64,000 nucleotides of DNA, taken from NCBI RefSeq assembly GCF_014199535.1, contig NZ_JACHNV010000001.1, positions 62,001-126,000 of the forward strand, given 5' to 3'. The DNA comes from Hymenobacter latericoloratus. GTDB lineage: Bacteria; Bacteroidota; Bacteroidia; Cytophagales; Hymenobacteraceae. Below, piece by piece: positions 16,377-25,980 of this stretch. Below the pieces are notes generated by a model, which saw only the letters and a program-made list of their open reading frames with translations, was not told the origin of the DNA and did no database searches. Position 1 is the first letter of the stretch. Every line of letters begins with the position of its first letter. The position numbers and the translations under genes are program-made.

Positions 16377-17666
16377 TCAGGAAGAGCTAAGGAGCGCTTC
16401 GGCTACCTCGCGGCCCGAGGCCATGGCGGCGTTCAGGGAGGGGTAGGCCGTGTGGTCGCCGCAGCGGTACAGGGTACTGTGCAGCTTCAGGGGTTGCCGG
16501 GCAGGCTGTCCGGCCGCGTATACGGGCAGGGCGTGCGGAATGAAGTAGGTGCGCAGGTGCCGCCACTGGGCTGCCTCGGGGCCAAACCAGGCCGTCAGCT
16601 CGGTCTGCAGCTGCCGGGTCAGGTCTGCTTCCGGGAGGCCATGCTCGCCGTGGGTACTCACGGATACCAGCCGCTGGCCGGCGGGAGCGTAGGCCGGCGC
16701 CACATCCGAGGAAAAAGACACGTTGTGAGCCAGGCCGGTAGGCGAGGCGTTAAGCCGCAGCAGCTTGTCGGGGCGCTGGGGGGTAGCGGGGGCCGCAAAG
16801 TACGTGCAGGTGGTCTGGCGCCACTGCACCGGGTTGGCCTCAGGGGCGGGCGGCAGCAGTTGGGCGGCGGCCGCGCCGTCGGTGGCTACCACTACGGCCG
16901 CGGCCGCAACGGTTTCGGTGGTTGATAGGCGCACCAGGGTTCCTTCGAGAGCGGTAACAGCGGTGTTGAGCCGGATACTGCCCGCGGGCAGGCGGGCGGC
17001 CAGCTGCTCCGGAATCTGCTGCATTCCCAGCGCCGGTATGGCCGCTTCGCCTTCCACAAATTGCTTGAATACGAACTCAAAGAAGTTGGCCGCCGTGCTC
17101 AGGCTCCGGTCGAGGTACACGCCCCCGAAGAAGGGCCGGAAGAAGTTGTTGATGATCTGCTCACTCCAGCCGTACTGCCGCAGAAAAGTGAGGGTATCCA
17201 GCTGGTTGGTGCTGTTGCGGCTGATAAGCTGGCCGCTGGTGTAGCCGCGCACATGCTGCACCAGGCTGGCAATACGCAGCTTGTCGGGCAGGGTACCCAC
17301 GCGGGACGTAAGGGCCGAAAACGCCGCCGTGGGTTGTTGCAAGGGGTTTTGCAGGGTGGTTTGCTGCCCGTTGGGCAGGCGAATGACGGCGCCGGAGCGG
17401 AATGCCTGCAGCTGCAGGGCACCGTAGTCGATGAGGTGCTGCACCTCGGGGTACTTGGTTTGCAGCACCTGAAAGCCCCGGTCGAGGCGGAAGCCTTCCG
17501 GGGTTACATCCGTCCGGACCCGGCCGCCTACCGCATCCGCGGCTTCCAGCACCAGCACGGGCCGGCCGGCGCGGTGGAGGTAGCAGGCGCAGGTGAGGCC
17601 CGCCATGCCGGCCCCGATAATTACAACGGGCAGTTCAGAATCAGAAGTAGTGGCGGCAGTAGTCAT
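16377..17666 (-). CDS. NAD(P)/FAD-dependent oxidoreductase (amine oxidase / phytoene desaturase-like)
   Basis: 429 aa from the ATG at 17666. The dinucleotide-binding motif VVIIGAGMAGLTCACYL is followed by LVLEAADAVGGRVRTD, as in the flavin amine oxidase / carotenoid desaturase superfamily. The C-terminus has the FAD-closing segment YRCGDHTAYPSLNAAMASGREVAEAL. The enzyme is soluble and cytosolic, probably oxidising a hydrophobic or amine substrate. No carotenoid cluster is near, so the pathway cannot be named. Confidence 0.85.
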   Translation of the reverse strand: MTTAATTSDSELPVVIIGAGMAGLTCACYLHRAGRPVLVLEAADAVGGRVRTDVTPEGFRLDRGFQVLQTKYPEVQHLIDYGALQLQAFRSGAVIRLPNGQQTTLQNPLQQPTAAFSALTSRVGTLPDKLRIASLVQHVRGYTSGQLISRNSTNQLDTLTFLRQYGWSEQIINNFFRPFFGGVYLDRSLSTAANFFEFVFKQFVEGEAAIPALGMQQIPEQLAARLPAGSIRLNTAVTALEGTLVRLSTTETVAAAAVVVATDGAAAAQLLPPAPEANPVQWRQTTCTYFAAPATPQRPDKLLRLNASPTGLAHNVSFSSDVAPAYAPAGQRLVSVSTHGEHGLPEADLTRQLQTELTAWFGPEAAQWRHLRTYFIPHALPVYAAGQPARQPLKLHSTLYRCGDHTAYPSLNAAMASGREVAEALLSSS

Positions 17667-17738
17667 ACCCTGCCCAAACTCCAAAACCCGCCCGAAGGTT
17701 GGGCTGCGCGCTGAAACCGGGTGAGGGGCTCGCCCAGG

Positions 17739-18575
17739 CTACTGGGTGGCCGCTTTGGGTGGGCCAGACGGGCAGTTAGGTTGCACCACAAATTCCTCGG
17801 CCTGGCTGTAGGTGTCCAGATCAGTAATGTAGATGCGCGAGGCCTCGTAATAATAGATGCCGGATGGCCGCGTAAGGCCGGCCCGGAAGCGCCCTTTGGC
17901 AAAGGTTTCTTCGGCCAGAACTTTCTGCTTGCCCGTGGTTTCCTGCACGCGCCACTTGCCGTCGGGCCGGCCGTTGGCTACGGCGCCGCTTACGCGCAGG
18001 TCACCATCTACCCGGTACCAGGTGCCCTGCCCATCCTGCACGGTCTGCTGGCCTTCTTCGGTCCAGAATTGCTGTATAAGCAGAGTATTGCCGGCGCCGA
18101 AGCTCAGCACCTGGCGCTTCTGGCCCGAGGGGTACCAGTAGGCCCAGTTGCCCACGGGCTTCCCCGCACAGTAGTAGGCCCGAACGGCAAGCGTACCATT
18201 CAGGTGAAACACCTCAAACATCCCGTCCTTGAGGCCGTTGCGGTACGTGCCGGTCAGGGCCGGTTGGGCATTGTGCATCCAGTAGTCGCGCACGTAGCCG
18301 AAAAACTGCCCGTTATCGTCGAAGCGAGTATGGCGCCGGATGGCCGAGCAGCCGGGTGGGCACAGGTCGTAGTCGGCGTTGTAGAACAGGGCAATGCTGT
18401 CGGGCCCCAAAATGCGGTAAGGCTGGCTGGCGCTTACCTTTCTGGCGAGGGCAGGGGTAGCGCGCTGGGCCGAGTCGGGCTGCTGGGCCAGGGCAGGCAG
18501 GCTGATAAGCAGCAGCGCCCCTGCCAACAAGAAGCGCAAACTGCGGAAAAGCAGAAGAAAGCGACGGTAGGGCAT
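17739..18575 (-). CDS. Secreted MORN-repeat-type protein
   Basis: 278 aa with a signal peptide ending near LPALAQ. MORN-like units are visible as GTYRNGLKDGMFEVFHLNG, GKPVGNWAYWYPSGQKRQV and GAVANGRPDGKWRV. Databases often label such proteins YwqK family antitoxin, but nothing here supports a toxin-antitoxin role. Two cysteines in DLCPPGCS might form a disulfide. It lies downstream of the DUF3365 gene on the same strand and upstream of the flavoprotein gene. Confidence 0.75.
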   Translation of the reverse strand: MPYRRFLLLFRSLRFLLAGALLLISLPALAQQPDSAQRATPALARKVSASQPYRILGPDSIALFYNADYDLCPPGCSAIRRHTRFDDNGQFFGYVRDYWMHNAQPALTGTYRNGLKDGMFEVFHLNGTLAVRAYYCAGKPVGNWAYWYPSGQKRQVLSFGAGNTLLIQQFWTEEGQQTVQDGQGTWYRVDGDLRVSGAVANGRPDGKWRVQETTGKQKVLAEETFAKGRFRAGLTRPSGIYYYEASRIYITDLDTYSQAEEFVVQPNCPSGPPKAATQ

Positions 18576-18651
18576 GGGCGCAGAACGGGGCTACTGCCGG
18601 GGCAGGACGGAAACGGATAAGCTCCGGGAGGGGCCGGGGCTGAAAACTACG

Positions 18652-19332
18652 CTAAAAAAGCGGCTTGCGCTTCTTCATCACCTTCCGGGTTTTCATGGTA
18701 TAGAACTCGGCCACGCCCGGGCGCTTCAGGCTGGCGCGCCACACGCCCATGCTCTGCCCCAGCCGGTAGCCGGTAGCCTGGTCCTGGGGGGGGTACTGCT
18801 TCCGAAGCAGGGCGTAGTCGGCAGCCGTAATGTCCTGGCCCACCGTGCCGTGGCAGCGCAGGCACAGGGCATCGGAAAGCACTACCGGGCGCTGGTAGGT
18901 GAACTCCTCGGTGCCGGGCCGGGCTACCTGGCGTGCGGTATCAGCGGGGTCCAGGTCGGGAGCCGACAGGGCCGCGCGGTTGGCGGGGTTGCGGGGCCGG
19001 GCACTCACCCAGGTAAGCGAGGCCTGCAGCACCCGGGCCAGCGAATCGGTAGCGGGCAGGGCCGAGGGGCGGCAGTAGGGTAGGGCCGCGGCCACTCCGC
19101 CGTCCTGCAGCCGGGCGGCCAGCACCTGGCGCAGCTCCCGCTCGGCCGTGCGAGTCAGGGAGTCGCCGGCCCAGCGGGTAGCGCGGAGCAGGTCTTTGGG
19201 CATGATGCGCTTTACCTGCCAGTTTTCGGCCTCAATAGCCAGCTCCTTGGTATTGCTCAGGTGATCTACCTGATCGGCATTGCAGGCAGAGAGGGGTAGC
19301 AGCAGCAGGGCAGCGCGAAAGAGAAAACGCAT
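18652..19332 (-). CDS. DUF3365 (Tll0287-like) haem-binding lipoprotein
   Basis: 226 aa. A lipobox LSAC at about residue 18 indicates a lipoprotein. The domain reads LPYCRPSA ... SLTWVSARPRNPANR ... YQRPVVLSDALCLRCHGTVG ... YRLGQSMGVWRASLKR. The CxxCH is a c-type haem attachment motif; DUF3365 is a PAS-like haem sensor fold. As a stand-alone periplasmic lipoprotein it may sense redox state or gas, or carry electrons. The tail MKTRKVMKKRKPLF is strongly basic. No signalling partner is adjacent. Confidence 0.85.
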   Translation of the reverse strand: MRFLFRAALLLLPLSACNADQVDHLSNTKELAIEAENWQVKRIMPKDLLRATRWAGDSLTRTAERELRQVLAARLQDGGVAAALPYCRPSALPATDSLARVLQASLTWVSARPRNPANRAALSAPDLDPADTARQVARPGTEEFTYQRPVVLSDALCLRCHGTVGQDITAADYALLRKQYPPQDQATGYRLGQSMGVWRASLKRPGVAEFYTMKTRKVMKKRKPLF

Positions 19333-19463
19333 GGGAGGCAGCTTTTAAAGTCGGCAGAACAGGCGCAAAGGGACACACTTCTGCCCATTCAACCAAAAGA
19401 TACCCCCGGATGATTTAGCCCGCAACCTCAGATGGTGCCACGGCCAGCGGGGGTAGGCATTGC

Positions 19464-20768
19464 CTACGCTGTTTCCAGCAGGTAGGCGCGCAGGGCTTCA
19501 TACTCCGGCTCCAGAAGAATGCTGCGCTTGGGTTGGCGCATAAGCTCCTGCAGCTCGGTCGGCACGGGCACGGGCTCACCGATGGCCGGCTCTACGGCCG
19601 CCGGAAACTTAACGGGGTGGGCCGTTTCCAGCAGCAGGCCCTGGGCCTGTGGGTGCCGGCGCAGGTAGTCATCGAGGGCGAAAAAGGCTACGGCGCCGTG
19701 GGGGTCCAGCACGTAGCCGGTTCGGGCATGCACGCGCCGGATGGTGGCGCTGGTTTCCTCATCCGATACGGAGTAGCCCGTCAGCAGCTCCCGGATAACG
19801 GGGTAGTCGTGGCGGAACAGCTCCAGAATGCGCCCGAAGTTACTGGGGTCACCTACGTCCATGGCGTTGGAGAGGGTAGGCACGGCGGGCCGGGCAGCAT
19901 ACTGGCCCGTGGCGAGGTAGGCGGGCACGGCCGCGTTGGCATTGCAGGCGGCTATAAAATGCGCTACCGGCAGCCCCGAGACGTAGGCCAGCAGCCCCGC
20001 GCAGAGGTTGCCGAAGTTGCCGCTGGGCACGGCCACTACCGGCGGCTGGCCCGTAGTGGCCCGCACCTGGGCTGCCCCGTAGCAGTAGTACACCTGCTGG
20101 GGCAACCAGCGGGCCACGTTAATGGAGTTGGCTGAGGTGAGGTGGCGCCGGCTCCGCAGGGCTTCATCCCGGAAGGCCTGTTTCACCAGGCGCTGGCAGT
20201 CGTCGAAGTTGCCGTTTACTTCCAGCGCCGTAATGTTCTGGCCCAGGGCCGTGAGCTGCTGCTCCTGCACCGGGCTCACGCGGCCGGCTGGGTAAAGCAC
20301 CACTACCTCTACGCCCGGCACCCCCAGAAAGCCGCTGGCTACGGCCCCGCCGGTGTCGCCGGAGGTGGCTACCAGCACGGTTAAGGGCCGGGTTTCGTGG
20401 CGGGAGAAGTAGCCCAGGCACCGACTCATGAATCGGGCCCCTACATCCTTGAAAGCCAGGGTTGGCCCATGGAACAGCTCCAGCGCACGGATGTGGTCGG
20501 TAACCGGCACCACCGGAAACGGAAAGTTTACCGTCTCCGCGCAGATGCGGCGCAGCTCCAGCTCCGGAATGGTGCCGCCAACGTACGGGGCCAGCACGGT
20601 ATAGGCTACCTCGCCGGCGTCCAGGTGGGGCAGCCGCTCCACAAAACCAGGCGTAAAGCGCGGAATAGCGGCCGGGAAGTACAGGCCACCATCGGGGGCC
20701 TGCCCGGCTACGGTAGCAGCCCGGAAATCAACGGTATCAGCTTGGCGGCTAAGACTGTAGTAGCGCAT
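19464..20768 (-). CDS. thrC: Threonine synthase
   Basis: 434 aa from the ATG at 20768 (MRYYSLSRQA), the standard family start; an ATG at 20816 is possible. It converts O-phosphohomoserine to threonine with PLP. The PLP lysine lies in GPTLAFKDVGARF, the phosphate-binding stretch is SGDTGGAVASGFLG, and VAVPSGNFGNLCAG is also present. It is the third gene of the thrABC operon, 86 bases after thrB, and so falls under the leader upstream of thrA. Confidence 0.95.
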   Translation of the reverse strand: MRYYSLSRQADTVDFRAATVAGQAPDGGLYFPAAIPRFTPGFVERLPHLDAGEVAYTVLAPYVGGTIPELELRRICAETVNFPFPVVPVTDHIRALELFHGPTLAFKDVGARFMSRCLGYFSRHETRPLTVLVATSGDTGGAVASGFLGVPGVEVVVLYPAGRVSPVQEQQLTALGQNITALEVNGNFDDCQRLVKQAFRDEALRSRRHLTSANSINVARWLPQQVYYCYGAAQVRATTGQPPVVAVPSGNFGNLCAGLLAYVSGLPVAHFIAACNANAAVPAYLATGQYAARPAVPTLSNAMDVGDPSNFGRILELFRHDYPVIRELLTGYSVSDEETSATIRRVHARTGYVLDPHGAVAFFALDDYLRRHPQAQGLLLETAHPVKFPAAVEPAIGEPVPVPTELQELMRQPKRSILLEPEYEALRAYLLETA

Positions 20769-20854
20769 GGGGTAAGGGCTAAGAAGCGTGTTGGCAGCAG
20801 AACCAGCGGAAGACATTTCCCGGAGCGCTTTGCAGCGCCGCCCGAAAGAAAGGT

Positions 20855-21817
20855 TTAGCGGCTTTCCGGGCCGGCCGGAGCTTCGCTGCTTACCTGGCAA
20901 CCGGTGGGGTGAATAGTCGTGACGTAGGTATGGTAGTCGAGGCTGAGGCGCTGGTAGGTAGCGTGCATCACGTTTTCCACGGCGCGGGCCGTGGCCTCAT
21001 CCTGGCTGAGCATGAACAGGGCCGGCCCCGAGCCGGAAATGCCCCCGCCCAGCGCCCCAGCCACCCGGCTGCCATCCTTCACCTCCGCAAAGCCCGGAAT
21101 CAGGATGCTGCGCACGGGCTCCACCACTACGTCTTCCAGGGAGCGGCCAATCAGGGCGTAATCGTGCTGGAGCAGGCCCGCCACCAGCCCCCCCACATTG
21201 CCCCACTGCCGGATGGCGTCGCGCAGAGGTACTTCCTGCCGCAGAATTCTGCGAGCATCGGCGGTTTTTATCTCAATCTGAGGGTGCACCACCGTCACAA
21301 ACAAGGGCGGCGCATCAAGGGGCACCACGTCGGGGGACGGCAGGGTAGCCCGAATCAGCGTGACGCCGCCGTAAATGGCCGGCGCAATATTATCGGCGTG
21401 GCGGGCGCCGGAGGCCACTTCCTCGCCATACATGGCGTAGTGCACCAGCTCGGGTTGGCTGAAGCGGTTGCCGAGCAGGGCGTTCAGGCCCACCACGGCC
21501 CCGGCGGCACTGGCCGCGCTGCTGCCAATGCCGCTGCCCGGCCGAATGGTTTTGCGGATGCTGATTTCTACGCCTACCTCCTCGGGTACGGCCCGCAGCA
21601 TGGCCAGCAGGGCGGCCCCGGCCACGTTGCGCGCCGGCTCGGTGGGCAGGCCGAAGTCATCTTCGTGGGTAATTACTACGCCGGGTTGCTCGGTCAGGCG
21701 TAGCTGCAGTTCGTCGGCGGGCTCGGCCAGGGCAAAACCCAGCACATCAAACCCGCACACCACATTGGCAACGGTGGCGGGCGCTAGTACGGTAACGGGG
21801 TGGGAAGAAAAACGCAT
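20855..21817 (-). CDS. thrB: Homoserine kinase
   Basis: 320 aa from the ATG at 21817. It phosphorylates homoserine with ATP. GHMP kinase motifs are clear: VLAPATVANVVCGFDVLGFAL at the N-terminus, the ATP loop RPGSGIGSSAASAAGAV, and the C-terminal GALGGGISGSGPALFML. It lies 99 bases after thrA and before thrC on the minus strand. Confidence 0.95.
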   Translation of the reverse strand: MRFSSHPVTVLAPATVANVVCGFDVLGFALAEPADELQLRLTEQPGVVITHEDDFGLPTEPARNVAGAALLAMLRAVPEEVGVEISIRKTIRPGSGIGSSAASAAGAVVGLNALLGNRFSQPELVHYAMYGEEVASGARHADNIAPAIYGGVTLIRATLPSPDVVPLDAPPLFVTVVHPQIEIKTADARRILRQEVPLRDAIRQWGNVGGLVAGLLQHDYALIGRSLEDVVVEPVRSILIPGFAEVKDGSRVAGALGGGISGSGPALFMLSQDEATARAVENVMHATYQRLSLDYHTYVTTIHPTGCQVSSEAPAGPESR

Positions 21818-21916
21818 GCAGGGAAAGTAGAGAAGGTTGCGGGCGAAGGGCAAGGTAGCGCCCCAGTCCGGAAAGCAGTAAGCGTAGCCGGCCCGCAAGC
21901 CGCCACCCGGGTCGCG

Positions 21917-24361
21917 TCAGGACTGTACGGCCCGCAGCACATCGGCAAACACGCCGGAGGCCGTTACCTCGGCCCCCGCGCCGGCTCCTTTAATAACGAG
22001 CGGCTGCTCCGGGTAGCGGTTGGTATAGAACAGCACGGCGTTGTCTTTGCCTTGCAGGGAGTATAGGTCGTGGGAGGGGGGTAGGGCCTGCAGGCCCACC
22101 CGGGCCCGGCCATCGGTGAGGCTGGCCACAAACCGCAGCTTCTCGCCCCGGGCCGCCGCGGCATCGTACAGGGCCCGGAAATGGGGTTCGTGCAGGGCCA
22201 GCTGCTCATAGAAGGCAGGCACGTCGCCTTCCAGGCAGGCAGGGGGTAGGAAGGGCTGGTTGTTTACCTCGCTTATCTGCAGCGGATAGCCGGCTTCGCG
22301 GGCCAGAATCAGAATCTTGCGGGCCACGTCCACGCCGGTCAGGTCGAGGCGGGGGTCGGGCTCGGTGTAGCCTTCGGCCTGGGCCTGGCGCACTACCTCC
22401 GCAAATGGCCGCAACCCATCGTAATTATTGAACACAAAGTTCAGGGTGCCCGACAGTACAGCTTCCAGGCGCTGCACCTCGTCGCCGCTGCGCAGCAGGT
22501 CGCCCAGGGTCCCGATGACGGGTAGGCCCGCGCCCACGTTGGTTTCAAACAGAAAGTGCGTATTGAACTCCTGGGCCAGCGCCTTGAGGCGGGCGTAGTT
22601 TTCGTATTCCGATGAGGCGGCCACCTTGTTGCAGGCCACTACGGCCACGCTGCGGGCCAGCAGCCCGGCATATACCTGGGCCACGTCGGCACTGGCCGTC
22701 ACGTCCACGAATACAGTATTGCGCAGGTTCAGGGCCAGGAGCTGCTCCGTCAGAGCCGGTAGGTTAAGAGGTTGCCCGGCAGCCAGGGCCGGCTGCCAGC
22801 TCGTGAGGTCCAGGCCTTCCTCGTCGAGCACAAACTGCCGGCTGTTGGCCAGGCCTACCACCCGCAGGTTCAGGCGCAGCTTTTCGCGCAGCCAGGGCTG
22901 CTGCCGGGCCAGTTGCTCCAGCAGCTTGCCGCCTACGTTGCCCGTACCCGCAATAACTACGTTTACCTGCCGGGTGGTGGCCTCAAAGAAGGTTTCGTGG
23001 AGTACGTTGATGGCCTTGCGCACGTCGTGCTGCCGGATAACCGTGGAAATGTTTTTCTCCGAGGAGCCCTGGGCAATGGCCCGGATGTTGACCCCATTCT
23101 GCCCCAGCGCCCCGAACAGGCGGCCACTGATGCCGGGGTGGTTTTTCATTTGCTCGCCCACCAGGGCCACAATGGCCAACTCGTCTTCGCAGTAGAGCGG
23201 GTCCAGGCGGCCTACCCCTATTTCCGGGGCAAACTCCGCGTCGGCGGCCCGCCGGGCGCGGGGGGCGTCGGCGGCGCGTACGGCCACGGAAATGGAGTGC
23301 TCCGAGGAGCTCTGCGTAATGAGAATTACGTTGATCTGCTCCTGGGCCAGGGCCGCGAACAGCCGCCGCGAGAAGCCCGGAATGCCTACCATGCCGCTGC
23401 CTTCCAACCGCAGCAAGGCCACCGGCCCGATGCTGGAAAGGCCCCGCACGATGGCCGGACTGGCCGGCGCGGCTACCTCCACCAGCGTCCCGGCATCTTC
23501 GGGGGCAAACGTATTCTTGATCCAAAGCGGAATGTCCCGCTGCATAACCGGCTGAATGGTGGGCGGATACAGCACCTTGGCCCCAAAGTGCGACAGTTCC
23601 ATGGCCTCCTGGTAGCTGATGCGCGGAATGGGGCGGGCGGCGCGCACCAGGCGCGGGTCGGCCGTCATCATCCCGCTTACATCCGTCCAGATTTCCAGCC
23701 GACTAGCCCCCAGCGCCCCGGCAAAGATGGCGGCCGTGTAGTCGGAGCCGCCGCGGCCCAGGGTGGTGGTGCTGCCGTCCGGGGCTGCGGCCACAAAGCC
23801 CGGCGCCACGTACAGCGCCACCTCGGCCCCACTTACGGCAGCTTGTATCTGGGCGTTGGTGGTGGCAAAGTCCACGGTGGCGTGCCCGTAGCGCGCATCG
23901 GTCCGGATCAGCTGGCGGCTGTCGAGCCACTGGTGGGCCGTGCCCCGGGCCGCCAGCCCCGCCGCTACCACCTGCGAGGAAAGTAGCTCCCCGTAGCTCA
24001 CCAGCCGGTCGAGGGTGCGCGCCGACAGCTCGCCCAGGGCAAATACACCCTGGCAAAGGCCTTCCAGCTCATTGCAGTGGGTTTTCACGAAGCTCAGCAC
24101 GCCGCTCTGCCCGGCAAGGGGTAGCAGCTCCCGTACTACCGCCAGGTGGCGCTGCTCCAGCTCCCGCAGCTGCTCCCGGTAGCCGGCATCGGCGGCGGCG
24201 GCGAGGCGGCCGGCCCTGATCAGGGCATCCGTTACCCCACCCAACGCCGATACGATTACCACGGTGGGCTGCTGCCGGGCGGCGGCCTCGGCCAGCTCCA
24301 ATACGCGGCTGATGTTGGGAGCCGAGGCCACGGAGGAGCCTCCAAATTTCAGTACCTGCAT
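21917..24361 (-). CDS. thrA: Bifunctional aspartate kinase / homoserine dehydrogenase I
   Basis: 814 aa from the ATG at 24361 (MQVLKFGGSSVASAPN). Residues 1 to about 290 are the aspartokinase (TTLGRGGSDYTAAIFAGAL). Two ACT regulatory domains follow to about 455 (INVILITQSSSEHSISVAV; GVNIRAIAQGSSEKNISTVI). Residues from about 463 form homoserine dehydrogenase, with the NAD(P) motif VVIAGTGNVGGKLLEQL and TNVGAGLPVIGTL. It catalyses the first and third steps to threonine and is likely inhibited by threonine through the ACT domains. Transcription appears to be attenuated by the leader just upstream. Confidence 0.96.
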   Translation of the reverse strand: MQVLKFGGSSVASAPNISRVLELAEAAARQQPTVVIVSALGGVTDALIRAGRLAAAADAGYREQLRELEQRHLAVVRELLPLAGQSGVLSFVKTHCNELEGLCQGVFALGELSARTLDRLVSYGELLSSQVVAAGLAARGTAHQWLDSRQLIRTDARYGHATVDFATTNAQIQAAVSGAEVALYVAPGFVAAAPDGSTTTLGRGGSDYTAAIFAGALGASRLEIWTDVSGMMTADPRLVRAARPIPRISYQEAMELSHFGAKVLYPPTIQPVMQRDIPLWIKNTFAPEDAGTLVEVAAPASPAIVRGLSSIGPVALLRLEGSGMVGIPGFSRRLFAALAQEQINVILITQSSSEHSISVAVRAADAPRARRAADAEFAPEIGVGRLDPLYCEDELAIVALVGEQMKNHPGISGRLFGALGQNGVNIRAIAQGSSEKNISTVIRQHDVRKAINVLHETFFEATTRQVNVVIAGTGNVGGKLLEQLARQQPWLREKLRLNLRVVGLANSRQFVLDEEGLDLTSWQPALAAGQPLNLPALTEQLLALNLRNTVFVDVTASADVAQVYAGLLARSVAVVACNKVAASSEYENYARLKALAQEFNTHFLFETNVGAGLPVIGTLGDLLRSGDEVQRLEAVLSGTLNFVFNNYDGLRPFAEVVRQAQAEGYTEPDPRLDLTGVDVARKILILAREAGYPLQISEVNNQPFLPPACLEGDVPAFYEQLALHEPHFRALYDAAAARGEKLRFVASLTDGRARVGLQALPPSHDLYSLQGKDNAVLFYTNRYPEQPLVIKGAGAGAEVTASGVFADVLRAVQS

Positions 24362-24394
24362 AGTATGCCGTTGGGTCAGAAGGAACAAGAAAAG

Positions 24395-24486
24395 GCCCGC
24401 GTCGGTCCGGTAGCTCTGGGAGCTGACCGGCGAGGCGGGCTGCATGGAAAGAAAAGGGTAAGGAGTTCCGCAGCCCGCTTAGCGGG
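24395..24486 (-). promoter_or_regulatory. Threonine operon attenuator (mutually exclusive RNA hairpins)
   Basis: Read on the minus strand. Segment 1 (24486-24482, CCCGC) overlaps the last Thr and Arg codons of the leader. Segment 2 (24478-24470, GCGGGCTGC) can pair with segment 1 by 5 bp, or with segment 3 (24443-24435, GCAGCCCGC) by 9 perfect bp. Segment 3 can instead pair with segment 4 (24400-24395) as the base of a long terminator hairpin, 24440-24395. That stem also has inner CCGGT/ACCGG and AGCTC/GAGCT pairs and is followed by CTTTTCTTGTT. This 1:2, 2:3, 3:4 set is the layout of the enterobacterial thr, his and trp attenuators. Stalling on Thr codons would favour 2:3 and read-through. 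Confidence 0.85.
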
Positions 24487-24571
24487 TTGTTGTCACGGTA
24501 GTTCCGGCTGAGGTGGCCAGGCCGGCCATCAGGGAGCGGGGTGAAACAGAAAGGGCTCGGAAGGAGGCCAT
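24479..24571 (-). CDS. thrL: thr operon leader peptide
   Basis: A 30-aa open frame starts at an ATG at 24571 and ends in TAA at 24479-24481, too short for a normal gene call. It carries six Thr, five of them in the last seven residues: SAGTTVTTTR before the stop. An internal ATG at 24529 would give a 16-aa version with the same end. Its stop lies between the two arms of the 1:2 hairpin, exactly where attenuation needs it. The function is inferred from composition and position; there is no homology to the enterobacterial ThrL sequence. Confidence 0.82.
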   Translation of the reverse strand: MASFRALSVSPRSLMAGLATSAGTTVTTTR

Positions 24572-24590
24572 ACGTGCGGGTTGCTGGCCC

Positions 24591-24619
24591 CAAAGTAGGA
24601 ATTTTTTGTTACGGCCAAT
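24591..24619 (-). promoter_or_regulatory. Promoter candidate of the thr operon
   Basis: On the minus strand ATTG (24619-24616) is followed after 18 bases by TACTTTG (24597-24591), one base shorter than canonical TAnnTTTG. It would start transcription about 15-20 bases before the leader ATG, which fits an attenuated mRNA. Confidence 0.5.
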
Positions 24620-24736
24620 CGTTTAAGCCAGAATAATTTACCATTCCGGCGGCAAGGTGCGGTTCCGGTCGGAGCAAGGTGCAGGCTGCTTTCCGTGCTA
24701 CTGTCGCGGGCGTATATATGGTCAGCTTCGTTTCCG

Positions 24737-24744
24737 TACCTTTG
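24737..24744 (+). promoter_or_regulatory. -7 element of the prfA promoter
   Basis: TACCTTTG is an exact match to TAnnTTTG and lies 28 bases before the prfA ATG. No convincing -33 element was seen. It is divergent from the thr operon promoter. Confidence 0.5.
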
Positions 24745-24772
24745 CACTCCCCATACATTTTCTGAAGGCAAG

Positions 24773-25843
<1,071 letters not shown>

Positions 25844-25865
25844 TTTAGTAGCCAACCATTCGTTT

Positions 25866-25951
25866 GTCATCCTGAGCGCAGCGAAGGACCTCTGCAGAAG
25901 GTAATCAAGCGTTACTCTCCGAAGAGGTCCTCCGCTCCCGCTCAGGATGAC
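25866..25951. repeat. Palindromic intergenic repeat (GTCATCCTGAGC type)
   Basis: GTCATCCTGAGCGCAGCGAAGGACCT at one end and AGGTCCTCCGCTCCCGCTCAGGATGAC at the other are imperfect reverse complements flanking about 33 bases. It fills the gap between prfA and the next gene. I recall such GTCATCCTGAGC palindromes as common in related genomes; here only one copy is seen. Confidence 0.75.
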
Positions 25952-25980
25952 AGCTTTTATAGGGGTCCGTTTCTATACGT

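Noticed and set aside
17739..18575. Toxin-antitoxin role of the MORN-type protein
   Set aside because: The label is common in databases, but the protein is secreted and has no partner gene.
20769..20900. N-terminal extension of threonine synthase
   Set aside because: The family begins at the MRYYS-type start; the extension has no conserved features.
24069..24593. 174-codon minus-strand frame starting near the thr leader
   Set aside because: It runs in another frame through the attenuator and the start of thrA. The thrL frame and thrA explain the region better.
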